A stretch of 45,810 nt of DNA from DSOT01 sp052386775 (GTDB lineage Bacteria; Pseudomonadota; Gammaproteobacteria; Burkholderiales; SG8-41). Every line of letters begins with the position of its first letter. The stretch's first letter is position 1. Location: NCBI GenBank assembly GCA_052386775.1, contig JBQTJV010000034.1, forward strand, positions 1 through 45,810, in the 5' to 3' direction. The notes under the pieces are model-generated. The model was not told the origin of the DNA. It was given only the letters and a program-made list of their open reading frames with translations, and did no database searches. Below, one piece after another: positions 7,686 to 14,357 of this stretch. The position numbers were made by a program, and so were the translations under genes.

Positions 7686-7943
7686 TTGACTCCCACTGAT
7701 ATCATCGCCATTCGCCAGTCGGCGGTGTACGAGCTGGCCAAGCTCAATCTCTCCGGCGTGCCGGAAGGTTCCCGAGAGCGCGTACAGCCGGAAGTGATCG
7801 TGCAATTGTGCGACATGGTGCTCGGGCAAATCTGTCCGAAGTGCAGACTCTCTCCGCGGCAAACTCACTCGATTCGAGATGCCGTGCCGGCCTTCTGGCA
7901 ACAGCATGAGCGTCGGCGGGCTGACCGTCGGCGCAACTCCTGA
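7686..7943 (+). CDS. Small hypothetical protein with a CxxC pair, 85 residues
   Basis: Begins with TTG at 7686 (MTPTDIIAIRQSAVYELAKL). Mid-protein it carries ICPKCRLS, a single CxxC that could bind metal only with outside ligands, and it ends with an Arg-rich tail. A GAGG at 7675-7678 could serve as ribosome site. The non-ATG start and lack of a family make this tentative. Confidence 0.4.
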   Translation: MTPTDIIAIRQSAVYELAKLNLSGVPEGSRERVQPEVIVQLCDMVLGQICPKCRLSPRQTHSIRDAVPAFWQQHERRRADRRRNS

Positions 7944-8119
7944 ACCGGAATCGTACGCTCCATGCACCCACCTTCTGCCGGCCTTTATGACACATAAAAA
8001 GCGGAAAGTGGTCCGTTCGCACTACGGCAATTGAGGATGATTCGCGGGGATAAACCGAGTTGAGGGTTGTATTCTTTGCTTGGGGGCACGTTGTTACTGT
8101 CCCATACCACTCCCTCCTT

Positions 8120-8145
8120 GCCCCGTTTCGATGGGGCTTTTTTTT
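8120..8145 (+). terminator. Intrinsic terminator in a leader or small-RNA position
   Basis: Stem GCCCCGT / ATGGGGC (7 bp, one G-T pair) closed by a TTCG tetraloop and followed by eight T residues. It stands only 55 bases before the start of the gene at 8201 and 177 bases after the stop at 7943. It could end the upstream gene, act as a leader attenuator, or end an independent small RNA starting after about 8000. Confidence 0.8.
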
Positions 8146-8200
8146 ACTTCACTCAACACGTTCCAAGACATCTTTAGCGTTCACATTTCCAGGAGCAGAC

Positions 8201-8617
8201 ATGCCAAACATTCTCAGCGGTATTGCAACGAGCATAGTAATCGCCTTTTGCGCAGCCTCCTTTGGCACAGCGGTCGCAGCGGACGACAAGAGGACGGAAA
8301 AACAAAAGGACCAGGCGTCGGCGGAATACAAGGCCGCAAAAAAGCAAGCCGAGGCTAACTACAAGTCCGCCACTCAACGTTGCGACAAGATGAAGGGCAA
8401 CGAAAAAGACGTCTGTATGCAGCAGGCAAAGGCGGACCGAAAAAAGGCTGAAGCGGACGCCGAAGCGCTGCGGGATACCAAGAGCGCCCGCGCGGAAGCC
8501 GGTGACGACAAACGCAAGGCGGATTACCGGGTTGCCAGAGAGAAATGCGAAAATCTCAGCGGCAACGCAAAGGACGCTTGCGTCAAAGACGCGCAAGCGA
8601 AATACGGACGGAACTGA
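8201..8617 (+). CDS. Exported Lys/Ala-rich coiled-coil protein with two internal repeats
   Basis: 138 residues. Residues 1-26 form a signal peptide (MPNILSGIATSIVIAF...AVA). The mature part is rich in Ala, Lys, Asp and Glu and predicted helical. Two related units each contain a Cys pair: RCDKMKGNEKDVCMQQAKAD and KCENLSGNAKDACVKDAQAK, so two intramolecular disulfides are plausible in the periplasm. Similar proteins are often annotated TolA-like from composition only. The start at 8201 is supported by AGGAG at 8191. A terminator follows at 8649. Role unknown; an envelope or stress function is a guess. Confidence 0.75.
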   Translation: MPNILSGIATSIVIAFCAASFGTAVAADDKRTEKQKDQASAEYKAAKKQAEANYKSATQRCDKMKGNEKDVCMQQAKADRKKAEADAEALRDTKSARAEAGDDKRKADYRVAREKCENLSGNAKDACVKDAQAKYGRN

Positions 8618-8648
8618 GCCTCGAGCTATCGGCCGCTGTAAGACCATC

Positions 8649-8670
8649 ACCCCGCTTCGGCGGGGTTTTC
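8649..8670 (+). terminator. Intrinsic terminator
   Basis: Stem CCCCGC / GCGGGG around a TTCG tetraloop, followed by TTTTCTCTC, 32 bases after the stop of the coiled-coil protein gene. It lies just outside the 3' end of the opposing zinc-ribbon gene. Confidence 0.8.
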
Positions 8671-8672
8671 TC

Positions 8673-8891
8673 TCAGGGCTTGGTTTTCACGCAAGTCTGC
8701 GTGTCGGCAAAATCCCAAATCATGCCGTGCGGCGACTGAGCGCCCTTAAAGATTATCCGGCTCGAACAGTGCGGGCATATCATGTGCGGCCCGTGTCTAT
8801 CCGACCTCAGAGATGGACCGCCCTTGCCGCCGCCAAGTGTATAAAGCGTCTTTTCGCAGCAGGGGCAGGGGACTTCTCTGACTTCAGGCAT
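8673..8891 (-). CDS. Small zinc-ribbon protein, 72 residues
   Basis: The cysteine spacing VPCPCCEKTL ... MICPHCSSRI gives a four-Cys zinc-ribbon-like site (about residues 9-12 and 39-42), with a Gly-rich loop LGGGKGG in between. A further Cys near the C-terminus (TQTCVKTKP) is outside the ribbon. No catalytic domain is attached. It could bind nucleic acid or a protein partner. Start ATG 8891 has no strong ribosome site. Confidence 0.6.
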   Translation of the reverse strand: MPEVREVPCPCCEKTLYTLGGGKGGPSLRSDRHGPHMICPHCSSRIIFKGAQSPHGMIWDFADTQTCVKTKP

Positions 8892-9073
8892 GGTTCTGGT
8901 TTCCGTATGTTTTCATTATCGCGCCCGCCGTTATTATTTCTCTGATTCCCTTCGACGCTTCGCTGTACGGGGCCGTGGCTGCATCGGCGCGAGGGCACTA
9001 TATCGCTTTCCCCAAGATTGATGCTTGTTCGACGCCTGCGGTCGGTAATCAAACACCTAAATTATTAATTATT

Positions 9074-9148
9074 TGGTGGGTGGTACTGGGTTCGAACCAG
9101 TGACCCCTGCCGTGTGAAGACAGTGCTCTACCGCTGAGCTAACCACCC
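9074..9148 (-). tRNA. tRNA-Val (anticodon CAC)
   Basis: The cloverleaf reads 5' GGGTGGT acceptor, a GCTC/GAGC D-arm, anticodon stem CTGTC/GGCAG with loop TTCACAC (anticodon CAC, reading GUG), T-arm ACTGG TTCGAAC CCAGT, acceptor ACCACCC, discriminator A and an encoded CCA. It is a single isolated tRNA. Confidence 0.95.
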
Positions 9149-9173
9149 GATTCAGAGGGGAACAGCGCGGCAG

Positions 9174-9203
9174 ATTCTAGCATCGATCGGAGGAGCGCTT
9201 CAA
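9174..9203 (-). promoter_or_regulatory. Sigma-70 promoter for tRNA-Val
   Basis: On the minus strand TTGAAG (9198-9203) and TAGAAT (9174-9179) are separated by 18 bases, and TGC directly precedes the -10 as in extended -10 promoters. It would start transcription about 20 bases before the tRNA. Confidence 0.55.
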
Positions 9204-9231
9204 ACCGCACGATATAATCATCGCGGTTCTC

Positions 9232-10473
9232 ATGCCCAAAAAAATCACCCTCATCGGCGCCGGCATCGTTGGCATCGCGACCGCCTCGTATCTCCGGCGC
9301 GACGGGCACGACGTCACGGTCGTCGATATGCGTCCTCCCGGCGAATACTGCTCGTTCGGCAACGCCGGCATCTTGAGTCCGGGATCGTGCGTGCCGCTTG
9401 CAACGCCGGGTGTCTTGTGGAGCGTACCGGGATACCTCGCCGATCCGATGGGGCCGCTCACCGTGCGCTGGCCCTACCTGCCGCGCGCGATGCCGTGGCT
9501 GCTGCGGTTTCTGATGGCGTCGAACAGCCAGCGCGTGGAGCGCATTGCCGACGCCCTGCGTTCCCTTCTGAAACAGACCTTCGATGCGTACGAGCCTCTC
9601 GTGGGGCACGCCGGCGTGGGTGACCTCATCCGGCGCACGGGCTATGTCGTGGTCTATGGAACGCGAAAGGCTTATGCCAGCGACGCCACGGCGTGGCGAC
9701 TGCGGCGCGAGCGTGGCGTTGCCATGGAAGAGCTGGACTCCGCAGAGATCAAGCGCAGGGTTCCGCAGCTCGCCGGCGACTACGAGATCGGCTTACACCT
9801 GCCCGAGCAGGGCTATTGCGCGAATCCAGAACGGCTCACCAAGTCGCTCGCCGCGCAATTCGTGCGCGACGGCGGAAAAATCCTGCAGCGCAAGGTGGTC
9901 GATATCGAGGTGGGTGCCGAGGGGCCGCGCGCGCTCGTCACGGACGCCGGCAACGTGCCGGTGGAGGCGCTCGTCGTGTGTGCCGGCGCGCACTCGAATG
10001 AGTTCAGCACGAAGCTGGGTGATCCGGTGCCGCTGGAGGCCGAACGCGGTTATCACGTCACGTATTCCGACCCGCGTGTGGAATTGCCGCTGCCGGTCTT
10101 CATGCCGGAGTACAAGTTCTTCGTGACGCCGATGGAGATGGGGCTGCGCATTGCCGGGCAGAGCGAGTTTGCGGGGATCGACGCGGAGCCGAATTACGCG
10201 CGGGCGGACATCCTTGCCAAACATATGCAGCGCATATTCCCTGCGATCAGCGCTGCGGATACCACGAAGTGGATGGGCCGGCGTCCTTCGATGCCCGATT
10301 CAATGCCCGTGATCGGGCGTGCGACCCGTTTCGGGAACGTCTATTATGGGTTCGGTCACGGCCATGTCGGGCTCTGTGGCGCCGCGCCGACCGGTCGCAT
10401 CATCGCCGACCTCGTTTCCGGGCGGGCGCCTTCGATCGACGTTGCTCCATTCAGTGTGCAGCGGTTCTCGTGA
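9232..10473 (+). CDS. FAD-dependent oxidoreductase, D-amino-acid dehydrogenase (DadA)-like
   Basis: 413 residues of the DAO superfamily. The N-terminal Rossmann motif is ITLIGAGIVGIATASYLRR (residues about 5-23), followed by FGNAGILSPGSCVPLATPG, typical of DadA-type dehydrogenases. The C-terminal part has WMGRRPSMPDSMPVIGR and YYGFGHGHVGLCGAAPTGR, the flavin-contacting end of the family. Such enzymes oxidise D-amino acids or related amines and feed electrons to the respiratory chain. There is no clear ribosome site before ATG 9232; a TATAAT at 9213-9218 would give a very short leader. A decayed copy of its 3' end lies at 11241-11303. Substrate uncertain. Confidence 0.88.
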   Translation: MPKKITLIGAGIVGIATASYLRRDGHDVTVVDMRPPGEYCSFGNAGILSPGSCVPLATPGVLWSVPGYLADPMGPLTVRWPYLPRAMPWLLRFLMASNSQRVERIADALRSLLKQTFDAYEPLVGHAGVGDLIRRTGYVVVYGTRKAYASDATAWRLRRERGVAMEELDSAEIKRRVPQLAGDYEIGLHLPEQGYCANPERLTKSLAAQFVRDGGKILQRKVVDIEVGAEGPRALVTDAGNVPVEALVVCAGAHSNEFSTKLGDPVPLEAERGYHVTYSDPRVELPLPVFMPEYKFFVTPMEMGLRIAGQSEFAGIDAEPNYARADILAKHMQRIFPAISAADTTKWMGRRPSMPDSMPVIGRATRFGNVYYGFGHGHVGLCGAAPTGRIIADLVSGRAPSIDVAPFSVQRFS

Positions 10474-10489
10474 GGCTCCGCACCCGCGT

Positions 10490-10503
10490 TTGATCTGGAT
10501 CAA
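10490..10503. promoter_or_regulatory. FNR/ANR-type box
   Basis: TTGATCTGGATCAA matches the palindromic FNR/ANR consensus TTGAT-N4-ATCAA at every defined position. Its centre is about 64 bases before the GTG start of the GAF gene. A TAGGGT hexamer at 10526-10531 would place the box near -41.5 relative to a start around 10538, the classic activating position. It also lies 17 bases beyond the stop of the upstream flavoenzyme gene. Confidence 0.75.
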
Positions 10504-10560
10504 CCCCGCTCGCCCGCTTCCGGGCTAGGGTTGCGCACCTTAATCCAGACGGAGCGATTT

Positions 10561-11193
10561 GTGGAACTTTCCATAAACGATTCGGAGCGGCTGGCGACGC
10601 TGTACAAATTCGGCGTGCTGGACACGGCTTTCGAGGAACGCTACGAGCGTCTCACTCGCTTGGCCGCGGCGGTGTTCGGCACCCCGATCGCGCTCATTTC
10701 CCTCGTCGACAAGGATCGCCAGTGGTTCAAATCGGCGCTCGGGCTCACGGTGCGCGAAACCCCGCGCGATATTTCGTTCTGCACGCATGCGATCCGCAAT
10801 ACGGAAGTCTTCGTCGTGAATAACGCCCTCGAAGACACGCGCTTTCGTGACAACCCGCTCGTGACCGGTGAACCGCACGTGCGCTTCTACGCGGGCGCTC
10901 CGCTCGTGGCCCGCAATGGCCACCCGCTAGGGACTTTCTGCGTGATTGATCGCAGGCCGCATGCGGAATTCAACCCCGTCGAGGAAGGGCTGCTGAAGGA
11001 CTTTGCCGGAGCTGTCGTCGATTTCTTCGAAATGCAGCTCGCGATTCGTGATCGGCGCGCGAAATCGATAACCCAGAATGAGGCGATACAGGACGCCGCG
11101 CAAGCGCTTCACCGGCTTTCGATGGAGTGCCCTACCACGGCGTTGCGGGATCGACTTCAAAGCCTCGCTGGCCGGCTCAAAGCCCTTGATTGA
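10561..11193 (+). CDS. Stand-alone GAF domain protein
   Basis: 210 residues. Residues about 8-160 form one GAF domain of the type found at the N-terminus of sensor kinases and diguanylate cyclases: LYKFGVLDT, IALISLVDKDRQWFKS, RDISFCTHAIRN, FYAGAPLVARNGHPLGTFCVID. A short helical tail follows with no output domain. The GTG at 10561 is chosen because GGAG stands six bases upstream; a more upstream in-frame TTG has none. The FNR/ANR box in front implies induction when oxygen is low. The ligand is unknown; a small-molecule or redox sensor working with a separate partner is the likely role. Confidence 0.8.
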   Translation: MELSINDSERLATLYKFGVLDTAFEERYERLTRLAAAVFGTPIALISLVDKDRQWFKSALGLTVRETPRDISFCTHAIRNTEVFVVNNALEDTRFRDNPLVTGEPHVRFYAGAPLVARNGHPLGTFCVIDRRPHAEFNPVEEGLLKDFAGAVVDFFEMQLAIRDRRAKSITQNEAIQDAAQALHRLSMECPTTALRDRLQSLAGRLKALD

Positions 11194-11229
11194 GCGAAGG
11201 TGCTGCGCTGAAACGTGCGTCTGACAGGA

Positions 11230-12339
11230 TCAGCGGCGGCGTGATCTCCGGGCGGGCGCCTTCGATCGACGTTGCGCCGTTTTCCGCGTCGCGGTTTTCC
11301 TGACTTTGCGCTGCGCGGCCGGCGCAGTTTTTCTCGCGACCTTCACCGGCTCTCCCGATTTGATCGAGTCCATGATGGATTCCATTACCGTGACGCCGTG
11401 GATTTCGTCGCCGCCCGCGACGGCCAGCGGCCGGCCGGCGGCGGCAGCCTCGGCGAAATGCTCGAGTTCCGCGCGCTCGGTGCTCATCGTCGGAAAAGTG
11501 ATCTCCTGCGGTGAAGTCTTCTCCCGCGGATTCTTTGGATCGACGGTGCAGACGCGCATCGTCCAGGTCGTGAGGTGCTCGATGTCGCCGACCTCCACCC
11601 AGGCACGGGAGCCGAAGATCTGCATGCGCCAGGTCTCCGGCGTGGCGATCACCGTGCCGAGATAGCCGGTCACGCCGCTGCGGAACCGGAACAGCATCGA
11701 GGTCGTGTCGTCGAGCCCGAAATCCTGCGCCAGACGATAGCTTTGCGCGTGAACCGAAGCGATCGGTCCCGCGAGATACAGCATGGCATCGACCACGTGG
11801 ACGCCGCGGCCGGCCATCCCCCCAGCGGGCCCCTCGTCGCGCTTCTGGCGCCAGTGCTCGCGGCCGTAGAAGTACGCACTCGGCCCGCAGAAATTGCCTT
11901 CGATGTGCAGGAGCTTCCCCAGGCGGCCGTCATCGCGCATCCGGCGGATTTCCTGCAACGCTGGCTGGAAACGCCAGTTGTAGCCGACAGCGAGCGTCAC
12001 TTTGCCTTTCGCGCAGGCGCGCACCGCGGCAATCGCGGATTCCGTGGTCAGCGTGAACGGTTTTTCCGTAAAGACGTGCTTGCCGGCCCGGGCTGCCGCG
12101 ATGATCTGTTCCGCGTGCAGGCTGTGCGGGGTCGCCAGTACAACGCCGTCGATGTTCGGGTCGGCGAGCGCCTTGGCATAATCGTCGTAGAGGCGCAGGC
12201 CGTGTTGCGAGGCAAAGTCCTGCGCTTTCTCCACATGGCGCAACACCCCGGCGACGAAACGGATTTTGTCGCTGCCTTGCGCATTCCGAACGAGATTCTG
12301 GCCCCATCTCCCGAGCCCTACGATGGCCGCATTGAGCAT
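11230..12339 (-). CDS. Gfo/Idh/MocA-family oxidoreductase with a basic C-terminal extension
   Basis: 369 residues. The N-terminal Rossmann fold starts MLNAAIVGLGRWGQNLVR; ATPHSLHAEQI and GKHVFTEKPFTLT carry the family EKP motif whose Lys is catalytic. The C-terminal alpha/beta domain holds GRGVHVVDAMLYLAG. Enzymes of this group oxidise or reduce sugars, inositols and related compounds with NAD(P). The last roughly 35 residues are Lys/Arg/Ala-rich, and the final 24 codons are read antisense to the DadA remnant, so this tail seems newly acquired. It is the last gene of the tight minus-strand run from the cysteine desulfurase onward, 11 bases after a Bug gene. It is paralogous to the gene at 26230. 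Confidence 0.87.
   Translation of the reverse strand: MLNAAIVGLGRWGQNLVRNAQGSDKIRFVAGVLRHVEKAQDFASQHGLRLYDDYAKALADPNIDGVVLATPHSLHAEQIIAAARAGKHVFTEKPFTLTTESAIAAVRACAKGKVTLAVGYNWRFQPALQEIRRMRDDGRLGKLLHIEGNFCGPSAYFYGREHWRQKRDEGPAGGMAGRGVHVVDAMLYLAGPIASVHAQSYRLAQDFGLDDTTSMLFRFRSGVTGYLGTVIATPETWRMQIFGSRAWVEVGDIEHLTTWTMRVCTVDPKNPREKTSPQEITFPTMSTERAELEHFAEAAAAGRPLAVAGGDEIHGVTVMESIMDSIKSGEPVKVARKTAPAAQRKVRKTATRKTAQRRSKAPARRSRRR
11241..11303 (+). pseudogene. Remnant of a second DadA-like gene (3' end only)
   Basis: The plus strand here reads SGRAPSIDVAPFSASRFS and a stop, almost the same as the last residues of the flavoenzyme at 9232-10473 (SGRAPSIDVAPFSVQRFS). The two DNA copies share an uninterrupted identical run of nearly 30 bases and end at equivalent stop codons. 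No upstream part of the enzyme precedes it. It looks like the tail left from a tandem duplication, with the GAF gene between the copies. Confidence 0.75.
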
Positions 12340-12350
12340 GTTTTTCCTTC

Positions 12351-13328
12351 TTATTGAACCTTGATGTTGGCTTCCTTGATGACCTTGGTCCACACCTTGC
12401 GCTCGTTGCGAACGATGGCGTCGAGCTCCGCCGGCGTGCTGCCTTCCGCCTCCACGCCATCGCGGGAAAGCCGGTCTTTGACGTCCGCCATTGCGACGAC
12501 ATTCATGAGTTCCTTGTGGAGTCGCGCAACGATCGGCTTGGGAGTCTTCGCGGGAACGAAAACGCCGTACCACGAATTCACTTCGAAGCCCGGCATGCCT
12601 TGTTCCGCAACGGTCGGAATGTCGGGCGCGGCCGGCGAGCGCTGCGCGCCGCTGACCCCGAGCGCTTTCAGCCGGCCTGCCTTGACGTGCGGAATGGCGG
12701 GCAGGATGGGGCCGAAGCCGAGCTTGACCTGGCCGCCGATCAGCGCCGGCAGCGCCGCGCCGCTTCCCTTGTAGGGGACATGCGTCATCCTGATGTTGGC
12801 CATCGAGCACAGCAGTTCGGCTGCAAGGTGATTCGCCGTCGCGACACCGGAGGAGGCGTAATTGATTTCTCCCGGCTTCGCCCGCGCCAGCGCGATGAGT
12901 TCCTTCACCGAACTGGCGGGGAGGGTGGGATGCGCAGCGAGGATACTCATCGAATTGCCAAGCTTGGAGACGGCCGCGAAGCTGCGGTCGGGATCGAAGC
13001 GCACCTTCTGTCCGATGATCGGGGCCACCACCAGCGGGCCGCCGGTTCCGAGCCAGATCGTGTGGCCGTCGGGCTGGGCATCGGCGACGATCTCCGCGCT
13101 CAAATTGCCGCCAGCCCCGGCGCGGTTATCGACCACGACGGACTGGCCCAGACCCTCGCCCAGTTTGCCGCCCACCACGCGCGCAATGGTGTCGCTCGGC
13201 CCGCCCGGAAGAAAGCCGACCACGAACCGGATCGGGCGCGAGGGGTAGTCCGCGGAAAATGCGCCCGGGGAAAAGAGCACTCCGAGCAGTGCGATAGCGT
13301 AAACAGGTTTGAAACGGGAATGTCTCAT
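12351..13328 (-). CDS. Bug/TctC-family periplasmic receptor
   Basis: 325 residues. A signal peptide ends near FSA, then DYPSRPIRFVVGFLPGGPSDTIAR, VDNRAGAGGNLSAE, THVPYKGSGAALPA and IPTVAEQGMPGFEV mark a TTT receptor. The start at 13328 has GGAGAG at good spacing; an upstream in-frame leader is not needed. It directly follows another Bug gene (17-base gap) and precedes the Gfo/Idh gene, so receptor and dehydrogenase may handle the same organic acid. No tctAB is close. Ligand unknown. Confidence 0.93.
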   Translation of the reverse strand: MRHSRFKPVYAIALLGVLFSPGAFSADYPSRPIRFVVGFLPGGPSDTIARVVGGKLGEGLGQSVVVDNRAGAGGNLSAEIVADAQPDGHTIWLGTGGPLVVAPIIGQKVRFDPDRSFAAVSKLGNSMSILAAHPTLPASSVKELIALARAKPGEINYASSGVATANHLAAELLCSMANIRMTHVPYKGSGAALPALIGGQVKLGFGPILPAIPHVKAGRLKALGVSGAQRSPAAPDIPTVAEQGMPGFEVNSWYGVFVPAKTPKPIVARLHKELMNVVAMADVKDRLSRDGVEAEGSTPAELDAIVRNERKVWTKVIKEANIKVQ

Positions 13329-13345
13329 GATTCTCTCCAAGTTTT

Positions 13346-14317
13346 TTATCCGACTCTCGCGCCCGATTTCTTCACGACTTCGCGCCACTTCGGAATTTCC
13401 TTCTTGATGAGCGCTGCGAACTCCTCGGGCGTACTGGTAACGAGATCCACACCTTGCAGGCGGAAGCGCTCCCTGACATCCGGTGCGTTGAGTATGCGAT
13501 CGGTCTCGCGGTTAAGCCGCGTGACGATGGCGCGGGGCGTGCCGGATGGCGCGAACAGGCCGTACCAGGGCGTGAGGTCGTAACCGGCCACGCCGGATTC
13601 GGCAACGGTCGGCAGATCGGGTGCCTGTGCCGAGCGCTTGCCACTGGACACGGCGATTGCCCGCAGCTTGCCGGCTTTCGCGTGCGGCATGGCGGTGAGG
13701 AGATTGCTGAACATCATCTGCACCCGGCCCGCGACGAGGTCGCCGAGCGCCGCGGCATTGCCCTTATACGGCACGTGCACGATGTCGACCTGCGCCATCG
13801 CTTTCAACATTTCTCCCGCCATGTGCGTCGGTCCGCCGCTGCCCGCGGAGGCGAAGTTGACCGTGCCCGGCCTGGCCTTCGCGAGCGATACCAGTTCGGC
13901 AACTGATTTGACGGGTACCGATACATTGACGAAGAGGCCGAGCGGCAACGTTGCCATCAGCGAAACCGGCGTGAAGTCCTTGACGGGGTCATAGCCCAGC
14001 TTGGGATAAAGGCTCACGTTGATCGCGTGCGTGCCGATGTGACCAGTCAACAGCGTGTAGCCGTCGGCAGCCGAGCGCGCGACGATCTCGGTGCCGATAC
14101 TGCCGCCGGCGCCACCGCGGTTATCGACCACCACCTGTTGTCCCAGGCTGCTCGTGAGGCGCTCGCCGAGCGCGCGCGACATGATGTCCATCGGCCCTCC
14201 GGCGGCAAAGGGCACGATGAGCCGGATCGGCCTGGTGGGATATTGCTGTGCCGCCGAGGTGAGCGGCCATGCGGCGCCGGCGATCAGGCCGGCCAACAGC
14301 AGACGGGCCAAGTTCAT
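13346..14317 (-). CDS. Bug/TctC-family periplasmic receptor
   Basis: 323 residues. The signal peptide runs to TSAAQQ, followed by YPTRPIRLIVPFAAGGPMDIMSR, VDNRGGAGGSIGTE, VHVPYKGNAAALGDL and LPTVAESGVAGYDL. The start ATG 14317 is supported by GGGAGG. It is the first of two adjacent Bug genes downstream of the gamma-glutamyltransferase gene. The two receptors differ clearly in sequence, so they probably recognise different ligands rather than being a recent duplication. Confidence 0.93.
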   Translation of the reverse strand: MNLARLLLAGLIAGAAWPLTSAAQQYPTRPIRLIVPFAAGGPMDIMSRALGERLTSSLGQQVVVDNRGGAGGSIGTEIVARSAADGYTLLTGHIGTHAINVSLYPKLGYDPVKDFTPVSLMATLPLGLFVNVSVPVKSVAELVSLAKARPGTVNFASAGSGGPTHMAGEMLKAMAQVDIVHVPYKGNAAALGDLVAGRVQMMFSNLLTAMPHAKAGKLRAIAVSSGKRSAQAPDLPTVAESGVAGYDLTPWYGLFAPSGTPRAIVTRLNRETDRILNAPDVRERFRLQGVDLVTSTPEEFAALIKKEIPKWREVVKKSGARVG

Positions 14318-14357
14318 GGGCTGCCTCCCGAGAATTTTTTCTGCTCTGCGGTACGGT

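Noticed and set aside
9213..9218. TATAAT as a firm promoter of the flavoenzyme gene
   Set aside because: No -35 hexamer at proper spacing and only a very short leader; mentioned in the gene entry but not called as a feature.
12351..14317. The two Bug genes as a recent tandem duplication
   Set aside because: Their protein sequences differ widely outside family motifs, so they look like old paralogues brought together.
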